From the NCBI GenBank assembly GCA_023055425.1, contig JALGPY010000012.1, positions 12,769,922 through 12,833,921 of the forward strand: DNA of 64,000 nucleotides, given 5' to 3'. Below, one piece after another: positions 9,206 through 21,540 of this stretch (position 1 is the stretch's first letter; each line of letters begins with the position of its first letter). The notes beneath the pieces were generated by a model. The model made no database searches, had not been told where the DNA came from, and saw nothing but the letters and a program-made list of their open reading frames with translations. Both the position numbers and the translations under genes were made by a program. The stretch is from Linanthus parryae. Its lineage: Eukaryota > Streptophyta > Magnoliopsida > Ericales > Polemoniaceae.

Positions 9206-12200
9206 TGCTATACTAAAAGAGGCTAAGCAATTTTTGGAGGACGAATTATCCTCGCTGCCCTTAGTTGTTTTTCTCTTTGATTTGCGAATTGGTCGTGGTA
9301 TATTTGTAATAAATGCGGTTGTTGGGGTCATTCTCCTGGGGTGCATTTGCAGAATGGCGTTGTTGTCCTTGGGGTTCTCCTGCCATTGTAGTTTTGCGGG
9401 GTGTTAATTGGTTTCATTGGAAGGGAAATTTATGTCTCGTCGATTGGGAGTTTTTCGTTTTCTTTTGATTGAGAAATGACGTTCTTTCCCAGCGTCAGTT
9501 TGGATTCTGCATATTTTATGTTGGTATGTCCGTAATTATTGTGAATCTCGTGGGTTGTTTGATCGAGAAACCTTAAGCGAAATTCGGGAGTTCTATAGAC
9601 TGGGGTGCCCCCGTCTGTATTCTGCCATTGTAGTTATTTTACGATGCAATTAATGTCAAATGTAGGGGGTTTCACGGTCATTTCGCATTATGTCTGTTGT
9701 TTATTACGTCCTTTCCCTTCGTTACTTTGAGTTTGGCTTATCTGGTGGTTGCATGTCAGCTACCATTTGGGAGTTTTAATGACGGTGGTGGCCCTTACTA
9801 TATTTTGCCATTGTACTTCTGTGATAGTGTTATTAGTGTGAAATACACATGTTTTCCGGTAATTTAGTTCCTCTTCATCTTCGATGTTTTTATGTGTCTC
9901 CATGTGCTGACTTCCCATCTGGATGTGACACGTTGTCATGAATTGTTTGACACGTATTGTTCATTTATAATTTTCTAAATTGCTCTTTGGTTCCTGGCTA
10001 TTGATAGGCTTTTTCTCTTTGGACATGTATGGCGATTTCATTTGTTGCTTCTTCCTGTGTATTTAACTTTTCTTTCTGTACACTTAATTTACATGCAGTA
10101 TTTTTTTTTTGCAGGGTTTCAAGTACCTTGTTTTGAAGTTTGAATCAATTTTCGACATTGGTATGCCTTCGCTTCTAATTGTTGTTATGTGCTTTCGCGG
10201 GATTTATGCATGTGCATGTGCTTACGGGTGTGTTTGCCTTTTTTGTTTGATTGATGTTGTTATTTTCCAAATTAGTTGTTGTTATACCGTGTTCGGGGTT
10301 TGTGCATTTGTCTTTCTTTGGGGTTGGCTTTTATTTATCGACGTTCCTAATGATTTGAGTGTTTTGGTCAAATTGCTTAGTATCCTGGTGCATGCCTGGT
10401 TTTTCGGGGTTGAATTTTAGTTATCGTTGTTTCTAATAATTTGGGTGTTTTGGTCCAATCGCTTAGTTTCCCGGGGCATGTGTGTTTTTTTGGGGTTGGC
10501 TTTTAGTTCTCACTGTTTCTAATGGTTTGGGTGTTTTCGTCTGATTGCTCGGTTTGATGCGCTGTGTGTTTTCAGATTAATGCTTTTGTTTAGTGGTGTT
10601 GATTGTTTCTTGCGTGGTTTCCTTTTTTTTGGGTGAACATGTTCTAACTTTTTATTTGTGGTTTCCACAGCGGTGTTTCTGAGATACTGGCGTTTTACAC
10701 GTGATCGGTAATGTTTATATTGTCTACATGCTTATATTGATTGTTTCAGTTTGGCGTGTTTATTTAAATGGGTAGGTTGTAGTTTCCTGGTTGTTTCTTA
10801 TGTTTTTCCTTTTCATTTTGTGCTTCTTTATATCTCGTGCATTTCTACACCCGAAGTTGTGTGCTCATGTCATTGCTTAGGGATTCAGCTTGGCAGAAAG
10901 GCCTAGGTTCTGGTGATTTGTCTGATGTGCCGAATGTTCCTAGAGGTGTTGGTTGTGGTGGTGGTATTTCAAATAGTCGTGACGGGGCTGATTTGGTACG
11001 GTGTTCTAACGACAGTCGTTCGGATCGATCTTTGCCCAAGCTGCCTGTTTCTTCTGTTAGAAGCACTCCTGAGTCCTGTTGTTTTCCGGTGGAACAGGTT
11101 GTCAATCCTGTTTGCTTACCCCATGTGTTGGACAGCTCTATGGGGGTCAGCTGTGTTAATGCTGGAGAAGGCATCCCCGCCGATGTCGCTCCGTCTGCAT
11201 GTCATGTGATCCGTGGTCCTCGTTATGGGGTGATTGGATGTTTTTTTGGTGGTTAGTCTTTGCAACCTCATGGTACGTTCGTGTGGGAGAATATGTAGGG
11301 GTGCGATCTTCTGTTGATGTGTTAATTAATGTCTCTGTATATGTTCCAGTCGGATATTGATCAAATGTTTTTGCTTTGTGTTAGAATTATAAATATTGTT
11401 TGGTTACCGAGTTGTGTCAAGGTTCTTGTTCTATTAATTTTGCGGGGAACATGTCTGCAGATGGGACGAAGAGTAAATTTGATGGTTCGAATTTAGCTAC
11501 GCGATGTGGGGGTGGGGCCCCTTGTTGTGAAGGTCTAAAAAGTATCTGGGGTATGAGTGATTGCTTTACGTTATGTTATTGTTGTTGCTCTCTCCATTGA
11601 TCTGTATACTGCCTAATATGTTGTAGATTGTTAGGGTTTTGTTGGTGTCTCCGCAGGTGGACGTGGTCGTGGGAATTTTCTGCACGATCCTCATTCTGGA
11701 GAATTGCCTTCCAGTCATGCGGTCCCAAGTATTTCTGCTGCCCTTTGCGTGGATATGCGTCCAACTATTTCACCTATGTATTGTACTGGAGGCAAACACT
11801 TTGGGGCTATGTGTATATTGTAGCTTTGTCCGGTACTGTTGCGATGATTCGTTCCTCCGTGCATCGATGATCCGTAAAGTGCTTAACGCCTGATTGTAAT
11901 GCATTTGCTGCTGAATATTTATGAGGTTCCGTTGCTGTCGATTTAGAGGGAAATTCGCTTGTGTCCATGGGTCCAATCCCGTCTGTGCAGGTGTGTCTGT
12001 TGATGACGCAGTGTAAAGTACGGGGTTTGTTCGAGTTCGAGTGCGCGCGGTAGGCCTCGAGGCTCGCATCCTTGCGGTGCCAAGAGTTCCCGGGGTAAGT
12101 GTTCTTTTGTGAAATTTATTTGGGGATTTGGCCAGGTTTGTACGATGATTTCTCTACCTGCTTCGTTGCTGCCTCAACTGATGTCTACACTGCACATTAT

Positions 12201-14280
12201 GCTGCAAAATTACATGTTTTTATGGTGTTCACACAGGTGGAAGTAGCGGTCAGAATGTGCTGGCTCGATGTGATTCTGGAGACGTGCATTTTGTTGATGC
12301 AGTCGCATGTACTCCCGCAGACATTACCACGAGGACGGTCTGCGCTGCTCCTGTTGCGCGTTGTGTTGATTGCAAGACTTCTCGTGGTACATGCTTACTG
12401 CCAAATATCGCCGCCTTGGTTTCTCGTAATGATGTGGTCATGGCCAGATTTCTGACATTGCTGGGTGTGAATATATCCAATGCCGAGACTTGTTTTTAAT
12501 TGTTTTCGGTCATATGTTGAATAATTATCATGTTTCACACGGTTTTGATGGTGGGATGAGAACGTGCACTGTCACAGCTGGCAACCCTGCTGGAGCAGAT
12601 ATCCCCTCTGTAGTAGCAGGTTCGAGTGGTCTCGTGCGCGGAGGTGCGCATTCACACCCTCGCGTTGCTGGTCGACCTCCTGGCCATAACTCCTTTGTTC
12701 GTTCGCAGTTGTATTTGTCGCGTTATGCACAATCACTGTTGTCTATGGATGGTTCTCCGCGTGGTGTTATTGCCTGTACAGGTACGCAACTTGTTTCTGG
12801 TAGGGCAGTCGTGCCTGTTGGTGCTGTTGTTAGCAGCACGTGCCTAGGCATCAATACAGGTGTGCGGTGTTGTTTTGATTCTTTTTTACTGGCATCCATG
12901 TTGAACCATCCGTGTTTTATTTGTTAGTCAACAAATGCTGCATTGTTTTTTTCATTTATTTATTAATTTATTTTTATTTAAAATACTTTTTCCCTTTTTT
13001 ATATTTTTTTATTATAATTGGTTTCCTCCAAGATGGTCCATTTCTGTTTTTTCTTGGTTAACAAGTGTTTGTGCATGGGGGGGGGGTTGCCTCTTATGTG
13101 TGTACATACTCGTTGTTGGTGAAAATATGTGGTTGTGATTTTTTCGCGCTAATGTCATGATAAATATATTTGTTAGTGCCAATGTTGCACAATCTTTTAA
13201 TGAGTGGGGTGGTCTGCGCTGATTACGTCGATGTTTTCCGTGACGCTGAAATCCCGGTGGTTGATAGTGTACATGAAAGACCAAATGTCTGCGAGGTCGG
13301 GCGTTACAGTTTCAGTGCGTTGGTTACACATGATCATGGTGCGCCGCCTACTTCTCATGCGATGCGCATCATAGCACTGGTGCCTAGGATAGATGTTGTT
13401 GATTCGAGCATTGGTTTGGATGCATATGCGCCTTCGCGTGGCATGCATTCTCTATTGGATACGCACAGTTTTTTCTCGCTCCAGCTACTTGCATGGGCAT
13501 GCAACCCCTTTCTGGCACGGCAGACGTGCATAGCGGTTCTGCGGCTAACAATTATCGTGCAATGATAAATACAGGTGTGCGATATCGTTTGCGTGGTTTT
13601 TCCCTTCCCCTCACTTCCATGTTGATTGATTTGTTATTGAATGTTGGTTAATAAGTGTTTTTTTGCAAACAGGTGTTGATCTTCTGGTTATACAAATGCG
13701 TTTCAGGTAAATGTATCTAGTTTTCAATTTTTCACATTGCTGCCGTGATGAATAGATATGTCTGTGATATTACTTTTTGTTCTTTTTGCTTGCTGCGCTA
13801 ATACTGTTCGTTCTTCAGACTTATACGCTCTGTGTTGTAGAAATTTCGTTTGTCGATAGTGAACATGATGGAACAAATCTCCGTGGAGCCGAACGTTGCA
13901 GTTCTAGTGTCTTAATTATCCCTGACTGTGTTATTCCTTCTACTTCTTCAAAGTGTTTCTAGGGAAGCTGTTGTTGATTTGAGCGGGTGTTCGAATATAC
14001 GTGTGTCCCAGCTTTCTGCAACCTCTGCGAGTTCTTCGTCTACTTCCCGTGCAAATTGCTGTCACGTGGATCCCCCATCTGCACATCTAGCTTCGTCTTC
14101 TGGAACTGTTGGGTGTCAGGGTGTTGCCGGTCCAACGGGTGCAAAAAAAGAAATACATCATAATCGCATAAGTCATTTTCTTACGCATTAATTGGATCGT
14201 CTGGTTTAATAATCCGTTATATGGAAGTGTAATTTGAAATTTTTCATGCAAATGGACAAGAAATAAATGGGAAAGGGATC
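9206..14280 (+). other. Helitron 5' region with exon-like cassettes
   Basis: This is GT-rich sequence in which short open Ser/Gly/Ala-rich stretches follow repeated intron-like 3' ends of the form TNNCAG|GT (for example near 11655, 12238 and 12862). The cassettes at 11655 and 12238 both start GG, with similar DNA (ATTCTGGAGA in both). The longest open stretch, 10837-11256, is Ser/Cys/Gly-rich with no domain I recognise. Plant Helitrons often have a poorly conserved N-terminal exon series or captured host exons here. I cannot tell which applies. Confidence 0.4.
10320..10556 (+). repeat. 86-bp minisatellite, about 2.8 copies
   Basis: Units begin with GGGGTTG at 10320, 10406 and 10492, each continuing to TTCTAATNNTTTGGGTGTTTT-like text and ending in a T-run. 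The period is 86 bp. It lies in the noncoding 5' part of the Helitron. Confidence 0.85.
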
Positions 14281-14304
14281 ATCCTCTGCCACCGCAAGCG
14301 ACAA

Positions 14305-14550
14305 GTGTATTGGACCCACCTCGTAGATGCCCAGATTGTGGCGCAAAGTTTTTTATGCATGAACCAAAGCGTTTCTGTTGCAACGAGGGACGGATCATTC
14401 TTGCTCCTTATGAAATTTCAGAAGATCTTGCTAAGCTTTTGTTATCAGACAGTTATGTTGCGAAGGGTTTCAGGACAGCAATTCGTGGATATAATAGCAT
14501 GTTTTCTTTCACTTCTTTAGGGATTAAGTTAGACGAGAGCACAACGAAGC

Positions 14551-14586
<36 letters not shown>

Positions 14587-15110
14587 ATATATACACTTTT
14601 CGTGCTCAAGGACAAGTGTACCATTATATTAATCACCTTAATCATGGGGGTGTCGTGCCCTGATATCTGCAACTTTACTTCTATGATCCTGAATATTAGC
14701 TCCAGCGCCGGATTGAAACTTTTTATAATATGGACGCAACAGTTATAAATCGGTTTACTGTAATATTGCACATTATTCATTATAATGAGTACTTCCGTGC
14801 GATCTGAGAATCTGTGGTTCATTCTTCTTGTGATGTTATTATCAAGTCTAATTCGGGGCTAGACCAACGGCGGTGTAACTTGCCGAATTCGGATCAGGTT
14901 TCGGGAATCTGGACAGATGATGAGCGTACGTCTGGGTCATTCTCGAGACATCTTGGTCCAGCGCCGGAGTGGTCACAGCAAGCCTCTCAAGTATCATCTC
15001 GGTTGCTATGATCCGTTTCAATACCCTCTTATGTTTCCCGCGGTGAACCTGGATGGCAGGTAGGGATCGAGAAAAAACATCCGAAAAAGAAGGCGCGTAT
15101 TGGTGGGTAA
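14305..15110 (+). pseudogene. Helitron Rep/helicase N-terminal region
   Basis: Translation shows CPDCGAKFF, a cysteine pair CC, then IRGYNSMFSFTSLGIKLDES, the conserved N-terminal block of plant Helitron helicase-like proteins. A TA microsatellite interrupts it, then FRAQGQVYHYINHL resumes. In shifted frames come the counterparts of LDQR, QVSGIWTDD, RDILVQ and YDPFQYPLMFP. The order matches the family, but at least three frame changes and several stops occur, so no protein would be made. Confidence 0.8.
14552..14595 (+). repeat. TA microsatellite inside Helitron coding sequence
   Basis: A run of TA repeats with two TGTA interruptions. The reading frame stays open through it as alternating Ile-Tyr and links the conserved FTSLG and FRAQGQ blocks. 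Confidence 0.95.
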
Positions 15111-15229
15111 TAATCTCAGGGCGATAAAAATGTAGACGGTACGTTATTTAGATTGTATGTGTCACTAAATACGTACATATTGAATGTGTTTCCAAAATGT
15201 TTTATGTTGTTGGCAGGAGTAAATATCTC

Positions 15230-16260
15230 GGAATCTAACAGTCCCACTATTAGCTGTCGTCAATTTACTGCTATTGTTTGCAGATTCAAAGTCAGAATGA
15301 GTCTATGTTACTTTTGTTTATTAAGCTCCTCCAACAGTATATTGTTGACATGTACATCAAATTGAAGCTGGCATGTTGGATTTCTTCCGATATCGATAGG
15401 GTGTAATAAGGGCTGAGTTATACCAGAGCGTACTTGGTAGTATTACCGTTGGCGAGACGAAGCCCGATAAGGTAGGCCAGCATGTTGTGTTGCCTCCTTC
15501 ATTTATTGGCGGGCCACGTGATATGAAGCGCCGATATCAGGATGCCATGGCCCTTGTTCGCCAATTTGGAAAGCCCGATTATTTCCTCACTATGACATGT
15601 AATCCAAACTGGGCGGAAATCAAAGCAGAACTTGGCCCACAGGAGATAGCACAAAATTGTCCCGACCTCATTGCCAGGATGTTTCGCACTAAAATAGTGG
15701 AATTGAAGCATGATCTGATTAAGAAGGAAGTGCTCAGGCCAGTTGTTGTGTATACTTATGTTGTTGAGTATCAGAAGAGAGGGCTCATGTACATTTCTTG
15801 CTGATTCTTAAGAGGTTTGCCAAACTCTTAAGGCCCGATCAATTTGACAGGTACATATCCGCTGAATTACCTGATAAAGGTGCAAACCCTCACTTGTACA
15901 GCGTTGTTGTCAAGCACATGATGCATGGTCCTTGTGGTTGTCATAACCGTAAGAGCCCCCGTATGCGGCCGCCCCACGGCTGCAAGAACAGATATTCGAA
16001 AAATTTATGTGATATAACCAGTAGTGATAACAATGCACTTCCAGAGTATCAGCGTAAAACAACGGGGCAACTGCAGTTGTCAGAGGTGTTCCGCTTGATA
16101 ACAGATGGGTTGTGCCATAATAATCTTTACTTGTCGGCGAAGTGATTTTCACATGAATTTCGAGATATGTTCCACAAATGCCCTGAAATATGTGTAAAAT
16201 TATATTTACAAAGTTCATGACAAGTTTCTTTCCAGGTGGTGGCAAACGGTGAAACTGTAG
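15230..16260 (+). pseudogene. Helitron Rep (HUH endonuclease) domain
   Basis: HUH Rep starts rolling-circle transposition by nicking the Helitron end. The sequence encodes PPSFIGGPRDMKRRYQDAMA, FLTMTCNPNWAEI, then VVYTYVVEYQKRGL. The expected HUH motif follows as His-Val-His codons at 15786-15794, but in a different frame from the preceding block because a few bases are missing. FLLILKRFAKLLRPDQFDRY and later ALPEYQRKTTG continue in the new frame, followed by decayed sequence near the catalytic tyrosine region. Stops and frameshifts abolish the domain. Confidence 0.85.
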
Positions 16261-18835
16261 TTGATGAGATTAAAGCTTATTAGTCCGGCCGGCGGATTTC
16301 ACCTCCAGAAGTTGTCAGGCGCATATTTGAATTTCCCATCAATGAAATATCTCCACATTTTATGGATTTACAGTTGCATATACCAGGTATGCAGTCTATG
16401 TCGTTCAACAGTGATGGGAGTTTGGAATCCATTGCTGGAAATGAGAAGCTACAGGGTCAATGCTCACTAAATACCTTGTTACGAACCAACAAGACGACGG
16501 TGCAAAACAATGGTTATACAGTGAATTCCATGAACAATATACCTGGGATGGTCAGGCTAGAGTATGGAATCTGCGCAAGATAGGTGGTACTATAGGTCGC
16601 ATTGTAGTTGGATATCCCGCTGAAGGAGAGCATTTTTTCTTGCAAGTGCTTTTGACGCACGTACCAGGCACCGAAGCATTCGAGGATCTATTGAATGTAA
16701 ATAAACATATGTGTAGTTTTTACCAAGTGGCTGCTCAACGTCTCGACTTTCTTGAGAAGGACACGGCCATGAAAGATTGTTTGGAGGAGGCCGCCACTTT
16801 TCACATGCCTTACACTCGTCGCCGGCTGTTTGTAACTATTCTTACATTTTGCCAGCCTTCGGATTCTCGGTCGTTGTGGGATCGATTCTTTCCTTCCCTA
16901 TTAGACGATTTTCGCAGAGACGGGCATGCATGTGAGAGCCAGGTATTTTCCAAGACATTGAGGACTGTCGGCATTTTTTTTGAGTCTATGGGGGAAACAA
17001 CTGACGGAGTTCGATCTACCAACTTACGTTGATGATTGTGACAATGGTCATTGTCCAAAGAGAGAGATTCCGGATGAGTTGTCAATACCTGGGTCAGATG
17101 AGGATGTAGCTGCTGCTAGGAAGTTGAACAAAGAAGAGCTGGACGTGTATAATATGATTGTTAACCGGATTGGAAATTTGAAGGGCAGATATTTTTTTGT
17201 CGACGGACCTGGTGGGATGGGCACAACTTTTCTTTATAAGTCTATTCTGGCTCGGTTTAGGTCTGAAGGCCATATTGCATTAGCAACATCAAGCAATGGG
17301 ATTGCCGCATCTAATCTTCCTTGAGGTCTGCGCATTCTTGGTTTAAGCTTCCATTGGATGTTGTCAAAAAATACACATGTAATATTAGCAAACAATATGC
17401 TCTTGCAGGATTGATCTGCGAATCGAAGGTGATCATATGGAATGAAGTTACAATGTAAAAAAAAAGGAGTATTGAAACATTTGAACATATGATGCGGGAT
17501 ATTTGCTCATCCGGAAAATTGTTTGTTGGAAAGGTAGTTGTGTTTGGTAGAGGTTTTAGGCGGGTTTTGCCTGTTACGGTTCGTGCCGATAAAGAAGAGT
17601 GTATATCTAATAGTGTTATTTAATTTACGTTGAATCCACAGATGCATGTTTTTTGACTAATAGAAAACATGCGTGCACTTCATGACCCATTATTTTGTGA
17701 TTTCCTTCTGAATGTGGGGAATAGGGATATACAGCAGACAGATGAGGAGATGATATTTCTTCCTGCGATGATGACAATTCCTTTTCATGACAAAGACACT
17801 TCATTGGTTGCGTTTATAGATTCGATTTATCCCGACTTCAAAAAAGAATGCGTGAATACAGAGTATCTCAATGGAAGGGCAATATTGACTCCAACAAATG
17901 AATGTGTTGATGAAATCAATAACATATTGATGTAGAAATTTCCAACGGAGTCCCATACGTATATGAGCTATGACCGTAGTCTTCCTGAGTGCAAGGATAA
18001 CCATCCATTAGAATTGTCAACACATTGACTCCTAATGGGTTGCCACCGCATAGCCTGTTGCTGAAGAAGGGATGTCCGTTGATGCTCCTTCATAATTTAG
18101 ATCCTTCTTCCAGTCTACGAAATGGCGTTAAAATTATTTGTAGCGATCTTTTGCCAAAAATAATACATGGTGAAATACTAATGGATCATTACAAAGGCTA
18201 CAATCCCAGGGACATCATAAATGGTTACATTCATAAGTAGCTTGGTCCATCTTTATTCCATTTCATATATGTCTGAGGATCCGCATAGCCCTCGCTTTAT
18301 GTGTTATTTATCCCCGCTCTTATCAAACGAATTGTGAAAGTATCCCAAAATATGGGAGTTCATGAATTGATTCATTCGTCAGCTTCCTGAGCCAAATTGA
18401 GCAAAGGCGGCCACTTCTCGGTATTGTGCTAATTCTAGTTTTAAACTTTAACTATCTGTTCATACCAAGAATTCCCCTTAGGCCTTCGAAATCAGAGAAC
18501 TTTCCTGTTGAATCCGAGAGGAAACAGTTTCTTGTACATCCTTATTTTGCTATGACGATAAACAAGTCTAAGGGGAAGACGTTTAAGCGCGTTGGAATAT
18601 ACATTCCTTAGCCAGTGTTTTCTCATGGACAATTATATGTTGCCTTATCTAGAGCGCCGTTGTCTGCAAGCGTCAGAGTGTTCATACATCCACTCAAGAA
18701 TATGCAATCAAGGGATGGTACTATTAATGTTTTATACAAGGAGTTACTTCGTAAAGCGTCTCAAGCGTCCTCGAATTGTGCTGGTGAGTATTTGCATCCT
18801 TATTATTTCCTTGCTAGGGAAAAATTATAGTGCGT
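16261..18835 (+). pseudogene. Helitron PIF1-like helicase domain
   Basis: Segments follow the Helitron helicase order: ISPPEVVRRIFEFPIN (16290-16345), HIPGMQSMSF, then 16460-17032 with AEGEHFFLQVLLTHVPG and FEDLLNVN. Next is LNKEELDVYNMIVNRI and a Walker A region reading GPGGMGTT at about 17208-17231, where the family has GPGGTGKT, so the key Lys is lost. After broken sequence come ERKQFLVHPYFAMTINKSKG and FSHGQLYVALSRA at 18615-18655, the C-terminal helicase motifs. Several frames and stops are crossed. This is a relic, probably with degenerate introns. Confidence 0.85.
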
Positions 18836-18840
18836 GAAAA

Positions 18841-20170
18841 GTACTGGACACTATTGGTTATAAAATTTTCTCCCTTGCACCACAGTATGACGGAGAGATG
18901 TTGTTGAGGCGGAAGGATTGGACCATTGAGTAAAGGTAATATAGCGACAATGCGTGTACCAAACTGATTATCCTATTTACGGTTTATCACATATTAAATA
19001 TTCGATCTGTATTGAACTTTATAGTTAAAAGGTGGCATGTTTGCAACAATGGAATTTGAGTACATAGCTGCACAAAGATTTGTTGTCGCATCTACGCCAC
19101 GTATACATTCTAACTTTCAGTGGATAGATCACTGTGGTTAGTGTAGGAGGAAACTCGTGTGCTTTGCGACATACATAAGTTATTATTTGCGCTCTTCTCT
19201 TTCAAGATGGGCTAGCGCTGTTTGCTCTATACTCCACACGTCGCAGCGGTTGATTCACATCTGTTCTCATATTGTGTGACTCGTAGATTTTGGCTAATAT
19301 AGTTATATATGGAAGATTTTACATGACGTCCTCTGTCAATTTGTGTCCTTATCTTTGTAGTGTTCGTAGTTGGAATTCGGCCATCATTATGCAATGACTA
19401 CTATGTCGGGGTCGGCATAAACCATGCTTAGGTTTTCTTCCATGAATAGAGTGGTTAGGGTTTATCAACCATTTATAGTTGTTGATTAAAGCACGTGTCG
19501 CGTTAGTTATTGCTAAATAGCTTGTCCGGTTAGCAAATGGACTAATATGCGTGGTCCAGTTACTAGCCTGATATCGATTTGGTCCCATTACCATCCCCAC
19601 CTCCACTAACCATTATATTGAAACACGCTCAAAAGTAAAATAGTGAACCTATCCATTACATCTTAGCTGACAATTCATGCATTTCTAAGTGTTTGCTCGT
19701 CGTGATGATTTCCAGAATGAGAAATGCAAGCGTACATGTGGATATTATATGATCACTAGACGATACTGGACATTAGAGAACACAGTATGCCATTACAGCA
19801 CCTCCATTGGATACCGAATGAGAAATGCAATCATACATAGAGATATTGTAGGATCACTTTACAATACGAGACAAAAGGAAACACAATCTACCCTGAAAGA
19901 AAAGCCATCTGATATGGTGTTACATGCCACCTGCTACTCTGTTAGCAATAACGAAGTCTAACGCAAACTTCAAACAGTCGTACGCAATTATGGGGTACAT
20001 ATATCACATAATATTTCATAAAATAGAAAATACGACTTGCCAATGTTCATAACCTAATACCTGAAATTGGCACTACAGAGGATACAACTATAACATCATA
20101 TTCATCAACAAAAATTCCACTTCTCGATCTAAAACCAACCTTCGAGATATCAGCATCCTCTCTACGGAAG
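18841..20170. other. No identifiable gene between the Helitron and the F-box relic
   Basis: This may include the unlocated 3' end of the Helitron. A local duplication is visible: GAGAAATGCAA near 19720 and again near 19828, each followed by a GATATT and GATCACT phrase. Open frames here have no recognisable domain. Confidence 0.4.
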
Positions 20171-21530
20171 TTACGGTAGAAACTCCTGATCCATATCAGC
20201 TATCACAAGCAGGTCAGAAACCGTATCCTCGTCAAGGTTTTCATAATCAATGCCAGAGTTATCAGTAAAAGAAATCGAAGAATTAGAAAACATGTATTGG
20301 GCAACTACATACGCTTGAAGTTTACTCTCACACATTGCAAGGCATTTCTTCGTCGCAGGAACTGACTTCTTATATGACTTTACTTGAATTGCTACCCGCC
20401 CCTTCGATCCATTCAGCAAAACCAGGCTCTCTATTTAAGATCCAGGGGATACACTGATTATGCGACACCACAAGTCCCTAATTTCTTAATGAGGTTGTGA
20501 TTGGGATCATAAGAAACCAGTCATTGTCTTTTGTCACCACAAGTAACTCCCCATTGTCCCTAAACCTAGGAACATTACTTATCTCACCCGTAATAATATT
20601 TCCAACTTTGTACATTTCACTCCATGATTTAGCGACACCATAATCTTTCATCACATAAACTACAAAGGATGTACAGTGTTTACGATAGTCATAAGCGAAC
20701 AAAGAAAGGGACTTCATTTGCAACCCAATAGTAAATTTCTCTGGAGAAATACGAGTGACGACGGCGGGAAACGCCACAACCTTAAACTTCTCTTGAGTCA
20801 TATCAAACAACAGCACCACATTATCGAGAAAGTTGTCTTCCTTTTTGAAAGCGGGCCAGTGGACAGAACTGTTAAGATACTATTGCGTCCAAGTAGACTC
20901 AATGTCAACAACCTGAGGTAGCATAGTAATGATCTTTCCTTTCACCTTCGTCGGAGTTGGGTTGAACCAAGTAACCCAACCTAACCACTTTGTTATCATT
21001 TTTCGTCACGTCAAATCAAAACCGCATACAAAACATGTAAGGACCACAATTCTTGATGTTAAAATAGGGTTTGGGAAGTGACAAGTACTTATGAGTTACA
21101 GGGTTCCAGACGAGCACGGTGTAGGTATACCAAAATTGGTCCTCGGATAAGCAAATAAACCCATTGCAAATAGCCACAATGCAGAATACACTTTTGTCTT
21201 AGACAGGCACTTTTATAATAGCCATTGAATGAATAAATTTCAAAACGGAGAGAAAATTGTTGACTTCGCGAGGGAGAAGATTTGTACCTGGTGAGAAGAA
21301 GCTCTTGTCCGAGGCTATTGGTTTTGGTTCGGTTGAGATGAGTGGCGATAAAATTGGGGGGTTTTAATTAAATTGCGCCAGGTTTTGGATACGCGGCTAA
21401 AATGTAGAAGCAATTTTGGAGGAAGACGGAAGAGGATGGCGATCATAGCGTCTTGGGGAATGCAGTCCGAAATTGTTTCCGTGATTCTTGAGTTTGTTCT
21501 CCTCCTTGAACACGATGATCCTCTTTTCAT
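20171..21530 (-). pseudogene. F-box protein gene with F-box-associated domain, broken
   Basis: F-box proteins are the substrate receptors of SCF ubiquitin ligases. On the minus strand the ATG at 21530 starts a frame with an F-box at about residues 24-62 (IPQDAMIAILFRLPPKLLLH, then VSKTWRNLI), after which the frame is lost at a TAG. In other frames, in the correct order, follow CNGFICLSED, VLVWNPVTHKYLSLPKP, FDVTKNDNKVVRLGYL (one stop just before), VVLLFDMTQEKFKVVAFP and ESLVLLNGSKGRVA. These are the elements of plant F-box-associated domains. The gene would be around 400 codons. I count at least two frameshifts and a few stops, so it is probably a pseudogene; an intron or an assembly error could explain some breaks. 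Confidence 0.75.
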
Positions 21531-21540
21531 GGAAAAACAT

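Larger units (their letters stand above)
9200..18840 (+). mobile_element. Decayed autonomous Helitron (element E)
   Basis: The left end, TCTATCTGCTATACTAAAAG at 9200, preceded by A, fits the plant Helitron 5' terminus (TC, then an ATACTAAAAG-like motif; insertion between A and T). A second copy of this end occurs at 22589. The element carries Helitron Rep and PIF1-like helicase sequences in plus orientation between 14300 and 18835. A 5-kb, GT-rich, intron-like region precedes them. The 3' terminus (hairpin plus CTRR) was not located, so the right boundary is set at the end of helicase homology. Frameshifts, stops, a TA microsatellite and a broken HUH region show it is dead. Confidence 0.8.
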
